DNA of 10,978 nucleotides from an uncultured Akkermansia sp. (lineage in GTDB: Bacteria > Verrucomicrobiota > Verrucomicrobiia > Verrucomicrobiales > Akkermansiaceae): positions 1 through 10,978 of the forward strand of contig CAAFXA010000112.1 in the NCBI GenBank assembly GCA_900766865.1. The letters are read 5' to 3'. Under the pieces are notes generated by a model. That model was not told the DNA's origin and searched no databases. It saw only the letters and a list, made by a program, of their open reading frames with translations. Made by a program: the position numbers and the translations under genes. Positions 1 to 6,261 of the stretch are shown piece after piece. Numbering within the stretch: the stretch's first letter is position 1; the number at the start of each line of letters is the position of its first letter.

Positions 1-224
1 AGGAAGGCGGAGACATGCTGGTGCTTATCAAGCCCCAGTTCGAGCTGCAGCCGGAAGACATCGGCCCCGGCGGCATCGTACGCGACCCCGCTCTGCACGA
101 GCGCGCCGTTACCAAGATACGCGAGTTTGTCACAACCGAACTGAAGCGAGAGTGGATGGGTGTGGCAGATTCTCCCATCACAGGCATGGAGGGCAACAAG
201 GAGTTCCTTGCCTGGTTGCGCTGA
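1..224 (+). CDS. tlyA: TlyA-family rRNA 2'-O-methyltransferase, C-terminal fragment (5' end outside window)
   Basis: About 73 C-terminal residues of a TlyA-type (hemolysin A-like) S-adenosylmethionine-dependent methyltransferase; the reading frame is open from base 3 and the true start lies upstream of the window. Visible family signatures are the strand-plus-motif LVLIKPQFE, then GPGGIVRDPALHERAV, and near the end SPITGMEGNKEFL, the conserved tail of TlyA/FtsJ-like enzymes. In characterised members the enzyme 2'-O-methylates cytidines of 16S and/or 23S rRNA and acts in the cytoplasm on ribosomal subunits. The N-terminal S4-like RNA-binding domain and the SAM-binding motifs are not in the window, so the substrate cannot be judged. 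The ATG at 15 is internal (the preceding codons EGGD fit the family) and should not be taken as the start. The gene converges on aroK with only 3 bp between stop codons. Confidence 0.88.
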   Translation, partial: EGGDMLVLIKPQFELQPEDIGPGGIVRDPALHERAVTKIREFVTTELKREWMGVADSPITGMEGNKEFLAWLR

Positions 225-227
225 AAA

Positions 228-791
228 TCAGTTCGCAAAGAACCGCAAAGCCGCCTCATGCACAAGCGGCACAGTATCGCGCACACTGATATGGGAGGAA
301 TCCAGCCTCATGTGTGCAGCTTCGGCGTACATGGGAGCACGTTCTCTGAGGAGACGCTCCAGGATGGCGGCGCGGTCCGGCCTCTGTAACAGGGGGCGAT
401 TATTGCTGCGCGAGGTGCGCTCCAGCAGTGTGGGCACATCCACATTGAACCACACGGTAAAGCCGATTCGACGGAGAATCTCCCGGTTAATGGGTTTGAG
501 CACCACTCCGCCACCGGTAGAAATGATAACAGAGCCTTTCTCCGTGCCCACAGTGCCCTCGATGTAGCGCAGCAGTGCCGTTTCCAGAGCACGGAAGTGA
601 GCCTCTCCCTCATCGCGGAAAATATCGGAAATACTCTTGCCAATCTGTTCCTCGATGATAGAGTCCATGTCGATGAGCGGCATGCTGGTCATACGACTGA
701 GCTCTTTACCAATGGTCGTCTTGCCACAGCCCATCAGCCCGATGAGGATGATGGGATGCCCTTTGGTATCTATGGGAAAGCAAGGCTCCAT
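228..791 (-). CDS. aroK: Shikimate kinase
   Basis: 187-residue shikimate kinase, close to the usual family length. It phosphorylates shikimate at the 3-hydroxyl with ATP, the fifth step of the chorismate pathway to aromatic amino acids, in the cytoplasm. Motifs seen: Walker A GLMGCGKTT (residues 18-26), shikimate-binding DMD (41-43) and the F-R-D-E-G-E stretch (58-63) with R67, the STGGGVV loop (91-97), and the lid motif NNRPLL (130-135), whose R132 matches the ATP-binding lid arginine. The ATG at 791 is chosen because it is about 17 residues before the P-loop and follows a good promoter; no Shine-Dalgarno sequence is seen before it. It is the only gene of its transcript here and converges on tlyA. 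No oddity in the active site. Confidence 0.95.
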   Translation of the reverse strand: MEPCFPIDTKGHPIILIGLMGCGKTTIGKELSRMTSMPLIDMDSIIEEQIGKSISDIFRDEGEAHFRALETALLRYIEGTVGTEKGSVIISTGGGVVLKPINREILRRIGFTVWFNVDVPTLLERTSRSNNRPLLQRPDRAAILERLLRERAPMYAEAAHMRLDSSHISVRDTVPLVHEAALRFFAN

Positions 792-850
792 GGCTGTAAA
801 ATAAGCTTCGATATTCTGCTGTAAGGCCGCAAGACATTACAACAACCCGG

Positions 851-879
851 ATTTTAGCAGATTTTTTGTGACTTGGCAA
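851..879 (-). promoter_or_regulatory. Sigma70-type promoter of aroK
   Basis: Read on the minus strand, -35 TTGCCA (874-879), a 17-bp spacer containing an A6 run, and -10 TAAAAT (851-856). The predicted transcription start is near 844, giving a leader of about 53 nt before the aroK ATG. The -35 element is only 11 bp from the -35 of the divergent promoter at 891-919. Prediction from consensus match and spacing only. Confidence 0.7.
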
Positions 880-890
880 GACTGTAGTGC

Positions 891-919
891 TTGAAAACCG
901 CGCCCGACTGTGCTACACT
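891..919 (+). promoter_or_regulatory. Sigma70-type promoter of the small membrane-protein gene
   Basis: -35 TTGAAA (891-896), an exact 17-bp spacer, and -10 TACACT (914-919). The expected transcription start is around 925-927, only 3-5 nt before the ATG at 930, so the mRNA would be almost leaderless. It also rules out the TTG at 891 as a start codon, because that triplet is the -35 box. Confidence 0.68.
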
Positions 920-929
920 GTGTCGAGCC

Positions 930-1121
930 ATGAGAGAGGAAATCCCGGAGAACGAAGATCTCATCTTCCAGAAACAGGTCATTAAGGTGCGAAACCAGAT
1001 GACCAACAGCACGCGCCGTCAGGTCCGCCCCGCATGGATTATCACTTGGTATCTTCTCGCTCTTCTGGCAATTGCAGCCTGGACATATCGCCTTCTGGGC
1101 TGGATTCCGACTCTGTTCTGA
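930..1121 (+). CDS. Small single-pass membrane protein, unknown function
   Basis: 63-residue protein that I do not recognise. The first 36 or so residues are polar and charged (MREEIPENEDLIFQKQV, then RNQMTNSTRRQVRP). A single hydrophobic segment follows, roughly residues 37-55 (WIITWYLLALLAIAAW), with a short tail ending GWIPTLF. The basic cluster RRQVR just before the membrane segment predicts, by the positive-inside rule, a cytoplasmic N-terminus. The start at 930 is chosen because a consensus-like promoter ends 10 bp upstream; an in-frame TTG at 891 would add 13 residues but lies inside the -35 element. There is no Shine-Dalgarno sequence. The last 80 bp overlap the convergent hydrolase gene on the other strand. 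Support comes from the promoter and the coherent membrane-protein design, not from homology. Confidence 0.68.
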   Translation: MREEIPENEDLIFQKQVIKVRNQMTNSTRRQVRPAWIITWYLLALLAIAAWTYRLLGWIPTLF

Positions 1122-1836
1122 GTCTCCGGCAAAGCTCATCGAACAACGATGCATGCCTTCCGCGCCCTCTGCTGCACATCAGTGAGAGGGCGTTATCGTG
1201 TATATAGAGGTAGCCACTTTCGTCCTGCATTCTGCCATCGAAGCGCAGGTTCACATCCGCCTGTTTGCAGCAGTTCCAGCGCCCGCCCCATACGGCAATG
1301 TAATCGTGAGCAGAGCGGGAGTTGGCCACATAGGCATTTCCCCACCAGCACACAGCGGCAGGGCGCACCGGTACGTAGCTGCGGTCTGACGGGTCCAGCG
1401 TTACGACAAACACCCTGCCTTCCTCTGGTAAAAGCGCAGAGGCCGTCTTCAGTGCCATGCTGGCACCCATACTATGACCAATGAGCACCACATCGGCCTG
1501 CGGATGGTGGCGGCGGTAAGCTCGTATGCGGGCGGCAAGTGCCAGTGCTCCCTGGTCTGCCTGCTGCGGGTTACCGGCATGCCAATGGTAATACGCCCGC
1601 GTTTCCCGGGGTGCCATCCGGGGTAAAACATCCATCATGTGCGGCACAATGCCACTGATTTCATCCCCCAGGCCTCCGATAAAAATTAGTGCAGCCCCCT
1701 GCCCCTGCTCATGAAGTTCCAGCTGAGGGATAGGCTGTCTCTGCTGCCGGGATGCAACAATACTGGCAGGTTGCTCTGCCTGGGCAATGAAGCAACCTGC
1801 CAGAAACAATACAAGTTTAATACGCTCAGCGAGCAC
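1042..1836 (-). CDS. Secreted alpha/beta hydrolase (esterase/lipase-like)
   Basis: 264 residues. An N-terminal export signal is visible: basic MLAERIK, hydrophobic LVLFLAG, then C15 in a lipobox-like LAGC, or signal peptidase I cleavage after AQA (residue 20), so it is either a lipoprotein or a soluble exported protein. The nucleophile elbow GHSMGAS (120-126, Ser122) follows strand DVVLI, and the oxyanion region is probably FIGGLGDE (52-59). Asp148 (TLDPSD) and His228 (GRGRHASLFDE) are candidate triad partners; His213 is an alternative. The substrate is unknown; the fold fits an esterase, thioesterase or lipase. The start is a GTG that overlaps the preceding gene's end by 11 bp, which suggests translational coupling; no Shine-Dalgarno sequence is visible. 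The conserved fold seems to end near residue 240, and the remaining polar tail (TESESSPEGD onward) is encoded inside the convergent small membrane-protein gene, as if the gene had lost an earlier stop. Confidence 0.82.
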   Translation of the reverse strand: MLAERIKLVLFLAGCFIAQAEQPASIVASRQQRQPIPQLELHEQGQGAALIFIGGLGDEISGIVPHMMDVLPRMAPRETRAYYHWHAGNPQQADQGALALAARIRAYRRHHPQADVVLIGHSMGASMALKTASALLPEEGRVFVVTLDPSDRSYVPVRPAAVCWWGNAYVANSRSAHDYIAVWGGRWNCCKQADVNLRFDGRMQDESGYLYIHDNALSLMCSRGRGRHASLFDELCRRLRTESESSPEGDMSRLQLPEEREDTK

Positions 1837-2341
1837 GGCGCAGCGGCATGATGGGGTGCTGCGGCACAGAGGGTACGGGGACGCTCTTCTTCACGCCCTC
1901 CAGCTTCTCGATTTTGGTGACAGGGCGGAACGGCTCCACCACCTGTCCGAAATCGCCATAATAGTGGTCTTGCGTCATGCGCACGGTATCCCCGGGCTGC
2001 AGGGTATTGATGAGCTTTATCACATCATCGCTCTGACCGGGAGTTTCGTGCAGCAAATCAATCATGATGACAGAACCGGGCTCAGCCTTCTCATCGCCGT
2101 ACTTACCGGGCTTTTTGTAATCCTCGTTAGTAACAACGCTGAAATTGGCCACCTTGGCGGCATGGCCGCAGCGGTTGGGGCACAGAGCGGTTCGGAACAG
2201 ACAGGGACGCTCTGCCGTGCCGGTGTAAACGGCTACGACCGTGTTGCTGGCCAGCAAATCTGCCTTGGCCGGCATCGGGGCTGCAAACAGAGCGGGAGCA
2301 GCAAGAGCTGCAAGTGCTACGAGTGTGTTTATTATTTTCAT
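1826..2341 (-). CDS. Small secreted protein with Cys/His cluster, unknown function
   Basis: 171 residues with a clear signal peptide (MKIINTLVALAALAAPALFA, cleavage near residue 20-27), so probably periplasmic or extracellular. I do not recognise the family. The mature part begins with a strand-like segment (TVVAVYTGTAE), then a cluster C47-x6-C54-x3-C58-G-H60 that could form a disulfide or bind metal, a tyrosine/lysine stretch (YKKPGKYGDEK, 75-85), and LQPGDTVRMTQDHYYGD (114-130), which reads like a small beta-barrel (OB-like) element. The C-terminus is proline-rich and basic (PVPSVPQHPIMPLRRAR). It follows the RNA methyltransferase gene by 18 bp and overlaps the hydrolase start by 11 bp, so it is likely co-expressed and possibly functionally tied to that hydrolase. 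The leader before the ATG is A/C-rich without a Shine-Dalgarno sequence. Confidence 0.75.
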   Translation of the reverse strand: MKIINTLVALAALAAPALFAAPMPAKADLLASNTVVAVYTGTAERPCLFRTALCPNRCGHAAKVANFSVVTNEDYKKPGKYGDEKAEPGSVIMIDLLHETPGQSDDVIKLINTLQPGDTVRMTQDHYYGDFGQVVEPFRPVTKIEKLEGVKKSVPVPSVPQHPIMPLRRAR

Positions 2342-2359
2342 TTGTTGTGTTTTTTGGGG

Positions 2360-3265
2360 TTAAGAATTGATATTGCGTTTCAGCAGGCAACAGAAACCAC
2401 CTGCACCAAATCCATGGTGCGGCAGAAGTCGGTAACAGGCAAAATCCGCCAGCCCGGAGCGGAACGGCTCCAGCACCGGCACCTCCACTGCCTCCCAACC
2501 CGGCACGCGTTTGAGAATGTAGGCCATCACCTTCTCATTTTCATCCGGGTCATAGGTGCAGGTGGAATACAGAATGTAGCCACCGGGGGCCACACACTGC
2601 ACAGCTGCCAGGAGAATACCTTTCTGACGCTTGGCGTTGCCGTTCACCATCTGCGCGCCCAGGCATCCGGGATTGCGTATTCCTTTGCACAGCAGGGACT
2701 GCCCACTGCATGGGGCATCTGCCAGTAACAAGTCGAAAAGGCGCCCCTCTGCCGCCCACTGGTCCGGGCGCAGCCCTGTCACCTCCACATTCGGAACACC
2801 GCATTGCTGCATATTCTGCCGCAGGATACCGCGGCGGGCAGCATTGACCTCATTGGCAGTATGGCTCTGAGGCAGATAGCGCGCAGTCATGAGCATTGTC
2901 TTGCCGCCCGGAGCTGCGCACATATCCAGGCTGCTAGCAGGGGGCGCCACAACGGAGAGCGGCGCACTCTCCCAGCAGGAAGACAAATCCAGAGAGTAAT
3001 ACAGCCCGGCCGCATAATCTGCGTGCGCTGTGGGTTTCTCACCCTCGGCCGGCACATAGACCCGCGGCGGCAACCATTTCCAGCTGCTCGTGTCCTCGCA
3101 GGCAAAGGGAGGCACATAATCGGCCGGAGCCAGGGGAGAAAGCACCACGGCACCGCGCGAGGAACGGCCCTCGCGCATGGCTTCAATCAGGTGGGAAGCC
3201 GCGGCTTCGTCCAGTCCCAACCGGGTGCAGAGTCGCAACTCTGCCTTGGTGGCTTGTTGCAGCAC
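2360..3265 (-). CDS. RsmB/RsmF-type (NOL1/NOP2/Sun) RNA cytosine-C5 methyltransferase
   Basis: 301-residue SAM-dependent m5C methyltransferase of the NOL1/NOP2/Sun family. Motifs in order: SAM-binding DMCAAPGGKT (114-123), acidic motif II NEVNAARR (138-145), motif IV LADAPCSGQS (181-190) with C186, and motif VI LYSTCTYDPDENE (232-244) with C236, the catalytic nucleophile in this family. Known members methylate C967 (RsmB) or C1407 (RsmF) of 16S rRNA, or tRNA. The protein is shorter than both E. coli enzymes: it has neither the NusB-like N-terminal domain of RsmB nor a C-terminal PUA-like extension as in RsmF, so the exact target is not assignable. The first ~90 residues hold the family's N-terminal RNA-binding region. 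The start is a GTG 7 bp after the ROK kinase stop, indicating one transcript; no Shine-Dalgarno sequence is evident. Confidence 0.92.
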   Translation of the reverse strand: MLQQATKAELRLCTRLGLDEAAASHLIEAMREGRSSRGAVVLSPLAPADYVPPFACEDTSSWKWLPPRVYVPAEGEKPTAHADYAAGLYYSLDLSSCWESAPLSVVAPPASSLDMCAAPGGKTMLMTARYLPQSHTANEVNAARRGILRQNMQQCGVPNVEVTGLRPDQWAAEGRLFDLLLADAPCSGQSLLCKGIRNPGCLGAQMVNGNAKRQKGILLAAVQCVAPGGYILYSTCTYDPDENEKVMAYILKRVPGWEAVEVPVLEPFRSGLADFACYRLLPHHGFGAGGFCCLLKRNINS

Positions 3266-3272
3266 TGCGGAA

Positions 3273-4223
3273 TCAGGATTCTTCGTTATTGGCTACACTG
3301 AGAGCCAGCCGTGCAGCACCAATGATACCGGCATCGTTGCTGAACATAGCAGGCAGAATCTTGATTTTCTCGTAATGCGGCGGGTATAGCTGAGCCTTGA
3401 GGTAGCGGCGAGTGGGGCCGAAGAGCAAATCCCCTGCCTTGGCTACGCCACCGCCAATGATGAAGGCCTCCGGGTTGAGAATATAGTGGCAGTTCATGAG
3501 ACAGGCTGCAAGCTTGCGACCGATGTCATCCCATACCTTCAGCGCAATAGGGCACCCCGCCTTGGCTGCCAGTTCCAGTTCCATGGGACCACACTCGCTC
3601 AGAGGACGCGCCTGTCCTTCTGCGGCATAGGCAGCCTGTGCCTCGGCCGTAATTTCGCGGTGGCCAATGTAGTCCTCGATGGCGCCCTGATTTCCATAGT
3701 AACCGAGGCGGCCTTTGTAGTCGATTGTCATCTGCCCCAGCTCACCGGCGGCACTCAGATGACCGCGCACAAAATGGCCACCCGCAATCACTCCGGAACC
3801 GATACCGGTACCCAGCGTCAGGCAGACCAGATCGCTCATGCCACGCCCGGCACCGAGCTTCCACTCGGCATAAGCCATGCAGTTGGCATCGTTGTCCACG
3901 GCAGCAGGAAGCCCCGTGGCATCGGAAAGGATATCGCGGATGTGGATATCGTACCAGCCGGGAACATTGGTGAGCGAATCCACAATGCCCGCTTTATAAT
4001 CCACGAAACCAGGCAGGCCCATACCCACCGCCTTTACCATAGGGTACAACTCCATGATGCCGCGAAGGCGCTTGCCAATCTCCTCCACTATACAGTCAGG
4101 CGAGGGGTAATCCCCCGTCTGCATGGGAGAGCCCTTGTAAATAACCTCAGTCCCCTGCACGACGGCAAATTTGATGGTCGTGCCACCCATATCCACACCG
4201 ATAGAAAGTTCTTCTGATGCCAT
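3273..4223 (-). CDS. ROK-family sugar kinase (glucokinase-like) lacking the zinc ligands
   Basis: 316 residues from the ATG at 4223. ROK kinases phosphorylate glucose, N-acetylglucosamine, N-acetylmannosamine or similar sugars with ATP. Seen: phosphate loop VDMGGTTIK (10-18), catalytic Asp112 in VDNDAN (109-114), second phosphate motif LTLGTGIGSG (135-144), substrate-side E161 (AGELGQ) and E183 (GAIEDY), and adenosine-region FIIGGGV (254-260). The usual ROK zinc site (His plus C-x-C-G-x-x-G-C) is absent: the aligned positions are Q164, G174, Y176 and A181. No DNA-binding N-terminus is present, so it is an enzyme rather than a ROK repressor. The in-frame ATG at 4250 would add nine residues but lies upstream of the predicted transcription start. 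It heads a probable operon with the RNA methyltransferase, the secreted protein and the hydrolase. The sugar specificity is not readable. Confidence 0.92.
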   Translation of the reverse strand: MASEELSIGVDMGGTTIKFAVVQGTEVIYKGSPMQTGDYPSPDCIVEEIGKRLRGIMELYPMVKAVGMGLPGFVDYKAGIVDSLTNVPGWYDIHIRDILSDATGLPAAVDNDANCMAYAEWKLGAGRGMSDLVCLTLGTGIGSGVIAGGHFVRGHLSAAGELGQMTIDYKGRLGYYGNQGAIEDYIGHREITAEAQAAYAAEGQARPLSECGPMELELAAKAGCPIALKVWDDIGRKLAACLMNCHYILNPEAFIIGGGVAKAGDLLFGPTRRYLKAQLYPPHYEKIKILPAMFSNDAGIIGAARLALSVANNEES

Positions 4224-4231
4224 ACGGCCGT

Positions 4232-4260
4232 ATTCTAGCACACTCCGCATGCAGGATAAA
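4232..4260 (-). promoter_or_regulatory. Extended -10 promoter before the ROK kinase gene
   Basis: On the minus strand, TGC-TAGAAT gives an extended -10 (hexamer at 4232-4237). A weak -35, TTTATC (4255-4260), sits at 17 bp spacing and matches only half the consensus. The expected start is near 4225, leaving 1-3 nt before the ATG at 4223, so this would be a second nearly leaderless message. Some read-through from mutL, 49 bp upstream, is possible. Confidence 0.5.
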
Positions 4261-4272
4261 GCAAAAAATCAG

Positions 4273-6210
4273 TTACTGAGCCTGGAATTTGCGAGAAAGC
4301 TCGTTGAGGGAAAGTGGCACCATGGTGGGCTTGCCGTTCGGGGTGCAATAGGGTATCTCGCAGCTGAGCAGTTCATTGAGCAGCGGCAGCGGTGCCTGCA
4401 TCCAGGGACGCAAATCTTCCTTGCAGGAATACTGACGGGCAAGTTGCTGGGCGTAAGGCTCAAAGGGATTGCGGGCACGCCGGAGCTTTGTCTCGCCCGA
4501 GGAAAAACCGCGTATCAGCTCCAGCAGGAACTCATCCACTCTGGGAAGGCTCAGCATCATGGGCACACCATCCACGCGCAGCGTTCGCTGCCCAAAGTGC
4601 GATATGCGGAACCCCGCACGCTCCAGTTGCTTACTTACCTCCAGAGCTACTCCCACCTCTCGCGCATCCAAATCCAGCATAACAGGCTGTAGCAACTTCT
4701 GGGAGTGAATGGGGCGGTCATTGCTTTTGAGCAGGCGTTCGTAGAGAATGCGCTCTCTGGCAGCACGGGGAGAAAGCATCACAAGCCCTTCTGCATTCTC
4801 GTACAGGAGGTATTTTCCAGCGCAGGTTCCCACATATCGGAACTTGTCCACCTTCGTTCCGCTAGTAACAGGTTCCGGGCTGGGAGCCACCGGAAGGCTC
4901 GGGGAGGGAGACTCCGGCGGGCACTTAGCAGCAGGCGCCGCAGGTAGCGTCAGTTCCTTCTGTATGGGCTCTAGAACTGGCTTCAACTCCAGCTCGGGCT
5001 TACCGACGGGCACAAGCACCGGCTGCAACACAGGGCGTAGAGGCTCCGCCGGCTTAGCCGGAGAGGCGACCTGAGGCACAGGCGCCTTCACCGGTTGGGA
5101 AGCTTGCGGACGCAGAGCAACCACAGGGCTCTCCGCAGGTTGCGGATTGTACAACGGAGCCCGGGGTGCGGGAGATGGGGTAACCGGCAGCTCCTTTTCC
5201 CCGCGGGCATGAGCAGCGAGCGTGGCAGACACAGCATCCATCACCACGTTCGTGATGTCGGATGGTCGCAGGAAACGCACTTCCTTTTTAGCCGGGTGTA
5301 CATTGACGTCCACCAGCGCAGGTTCCACCTCCAGATACAGGAAAAGCGCCGGATGGAGCCCGGTCGGGAACCCACCGTATCCGTCGCGTATGGCCCGGGC
5401 AATAATCTTATCCTCAATGGAGCGGGTATTGAGGAAAATGAACTGCATGCGTCTGTTGCGGCGCGCCTCGCTCAGCGGCATCAGGAACCCGCTCACATGA
5501 ACACCCGGCCCCAGTTGTGGCTTAACTCGCAACAAACTGGCGGCAATATCCCGTCCGGCAAAGTCGGCAATGCGTTGGCGCAAATCGCTCGTGGCAGGCC
5601 AGTCGAACACCAGCTGACCATCCCGCACATACACAAATCGCAGCCCCGGATAGGCCAGAGCGTGCACCTTGATTTCGTGCTCAATATGACCGGCTTCCGT
5701 CTCATTACTCTTCAGGAACTTGCGACGTACCGGCGTGTTGAAGAAAAGGTTATTGACGCATATTTCTGTACCCGGGGCACATCCGGCATGCTGGGGTTCC
5801 TCTATTTCACCACCCCGGCAGGAGACGATGGTGCCCTCCATATCATCCTCCCGTCGGGTCATGATGCGCAGCTCAGCCACAGAGGCTATGCTGGGGAGAG
5901 CCTCCCCGCGAAACCCCAGATTGGCAATGCAGGACAAATCTTCATAGCTGGTAAGCTTACTGGTGGCATGACGCTCCAGACACATGAGCGCATCCTCCCG
6001 GCTCATGCCACAGCCATTGTCTGTCACCTTCATCATCGAGATACCGCCGCGCACAATTTCCACACGAATCATGGTGGCACCGGCATCGATGCTGTTTTCG
6101 ATAAGTTCTTTCACCACGGAGGCCGGACGTTCCACCACCTCGCCGGCAGCCACCTGACTGGCCAGCACATCGCTCATGCGGCGGATTTTCTGTTGCGTCT
6201 CGTTTTCCAT
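4273..6210 (-). CDS. mutL: DNA mismatch repair protein MutL
   Basis: 645 residues from the ATG at 6210, normal MutL length. It couples MutS mismatch recognition to strand removal. N-terminal GHKL ATPase: QVAAGEVVERPASVVKELIE (19-38) with E35 and N39, DNGCGM (64-69), the ATP lid and GFRGEAL (99-105), then the transducer domain with VDVNVHPAKKEVRF (300-313). Residues ~340-452 are a proline/alanine-rich flexible linker. The C-terminal dimerisation domain starts near KFRYVGTCAGKYLLYE (456-471). Where nuclease-active MutL has DQHAAxERxxYE, this protein has SPRAARERILYE (480-491), and CPHGRPT is replaced by CTPNGKPT (622-629), so the endonuclease may be inactive. The start is preceded by AGGAAA, the only clear Shine-Dalgarno-like sequence in the window, and by a strong promoter; the upstream TTG at 6255 is part of the -35 box. 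Confidence 0.96.
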   Translation of the reverse strand: MENETQQKIRRMSDVLASQVAAGEVVERPASVVKELIENSIDAGATMIRVEIVRGGISMMKVTDNGCGMSREDALMCLERHATSKLTSYEDLSCIANLGFRGEALPSIASVAELRIMTRREDDMEGTIVSCRGGEIEEPQHAGCAPGTEICVNNLFFNTPVRRKFLKSNETEAGHIEHEIKVHALAYPGLRFVYVRDGQLVFDWPATSDLRQRIADFAGRDIAASLLRVKPQLGPGVHVSGFLMPLSEARRNRRMQFIFLNTRSIEDKIIARAIRDGYGGFPTGLHPALFLYLEVEPALVDVNVHPAKKEVRFLRPSDITNVVMDAVSATLAAHARGEKELPVTPSPAPRAPLYNPQPAESPVVALRPQASQPVKAPVPQVASPAKPAEPLRPVLQPVLVPVGKPELELKPVLEPIQKELTLPAAPAAKCPPESPSPSLPVAPSPEPVTSGTKVDKFRYVGTCAGKYLLYENAEGLVMLSPRAARERILYERLLKSNDRPIHSQKLLQPVMLDLDAREVGVALEVSKQLERAGFRISHFGQRTLRVDGVPMMLSLPRVDEFLLELIRGFSSGETKLRRARNPFEPYAQQLARQYSCKEDLRPWMQAPLPLLNELLSCEIPYCTPNGKPTMVPLSLNELSRKFQAQ

Positions 6211-6226
6211 TTTCCTGCGTGAGCCT

Positions 6227-6255
6227 ATACTACCATTTTGCTCCCGCTGCGTCAA
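6227..6255 (-). promoter_or_regulatory. Sigma70-type promoter of mutL with upstream A-tracts
   Basis: On the minus strand, -35 TTGACG (6250-6255), a 17-bp spacer, and -10 TAGTAT (6227-6232). The predicted start is near 6220, giving a leader of about 10 nt that contains AGGAAA directly before the ATG. Phased A-tracts begin about 7 bp upstream of the -35, where an UP element would lie. Confidence 0.72.
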
Positions 6256-6261
6256 TCCTGC

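Noticed and set aside
1105..1128. Hairpin GACTC/GAGTC spanning the stop of the small membrane-protein gene, considered as a terminator
   Set aside because: Only a 5-bp stem with no T-run on either strand; too weak to call.
837..1154. 105-codon minus-strand open frame covering the small membrane-protein gene
   Set aside because: No hydrophobic or domain pattern; it would cross both the divergent promoters and the opposing gene. The plus-strand frame has a promoter and a membrane segment and is preferred.
1787..2728. 313-codon plus-strand open frame
   Set aside because: Antisense to the hydrolase end, the secreted protein and the RNA methyltransferase; no motif, and biased toward His/Gly/Cys as is typical of shadow frames.
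3486..4217. 243-codon plus-strand open frame
   Set aside because: Antisense to the ROK kinase, whose motifs are unambiguous.
4224..4250. Upstream ATG start for the ROK kinase
   Set aside because: It lies upstream of the predicted transcription start and encodes residues not typical of the family; the ATG at 4223 places the phosphate loop at the expected distance.
5095..6222. 375-codon open frame on the plus strand opposite mutL
   Set aside because: It lies wholly antisense to the well-supported mutL, has a His/Arg/Gly/Thr-rich composition and shows no recognisable domain; it is a shadow of GC-biased codon use.
6211..6255. Upstream TTG start for MutL (15 extra residues)
   Set aside because: The TTG is part of the predicted -35 box, and the extra residues are not MutL-like.
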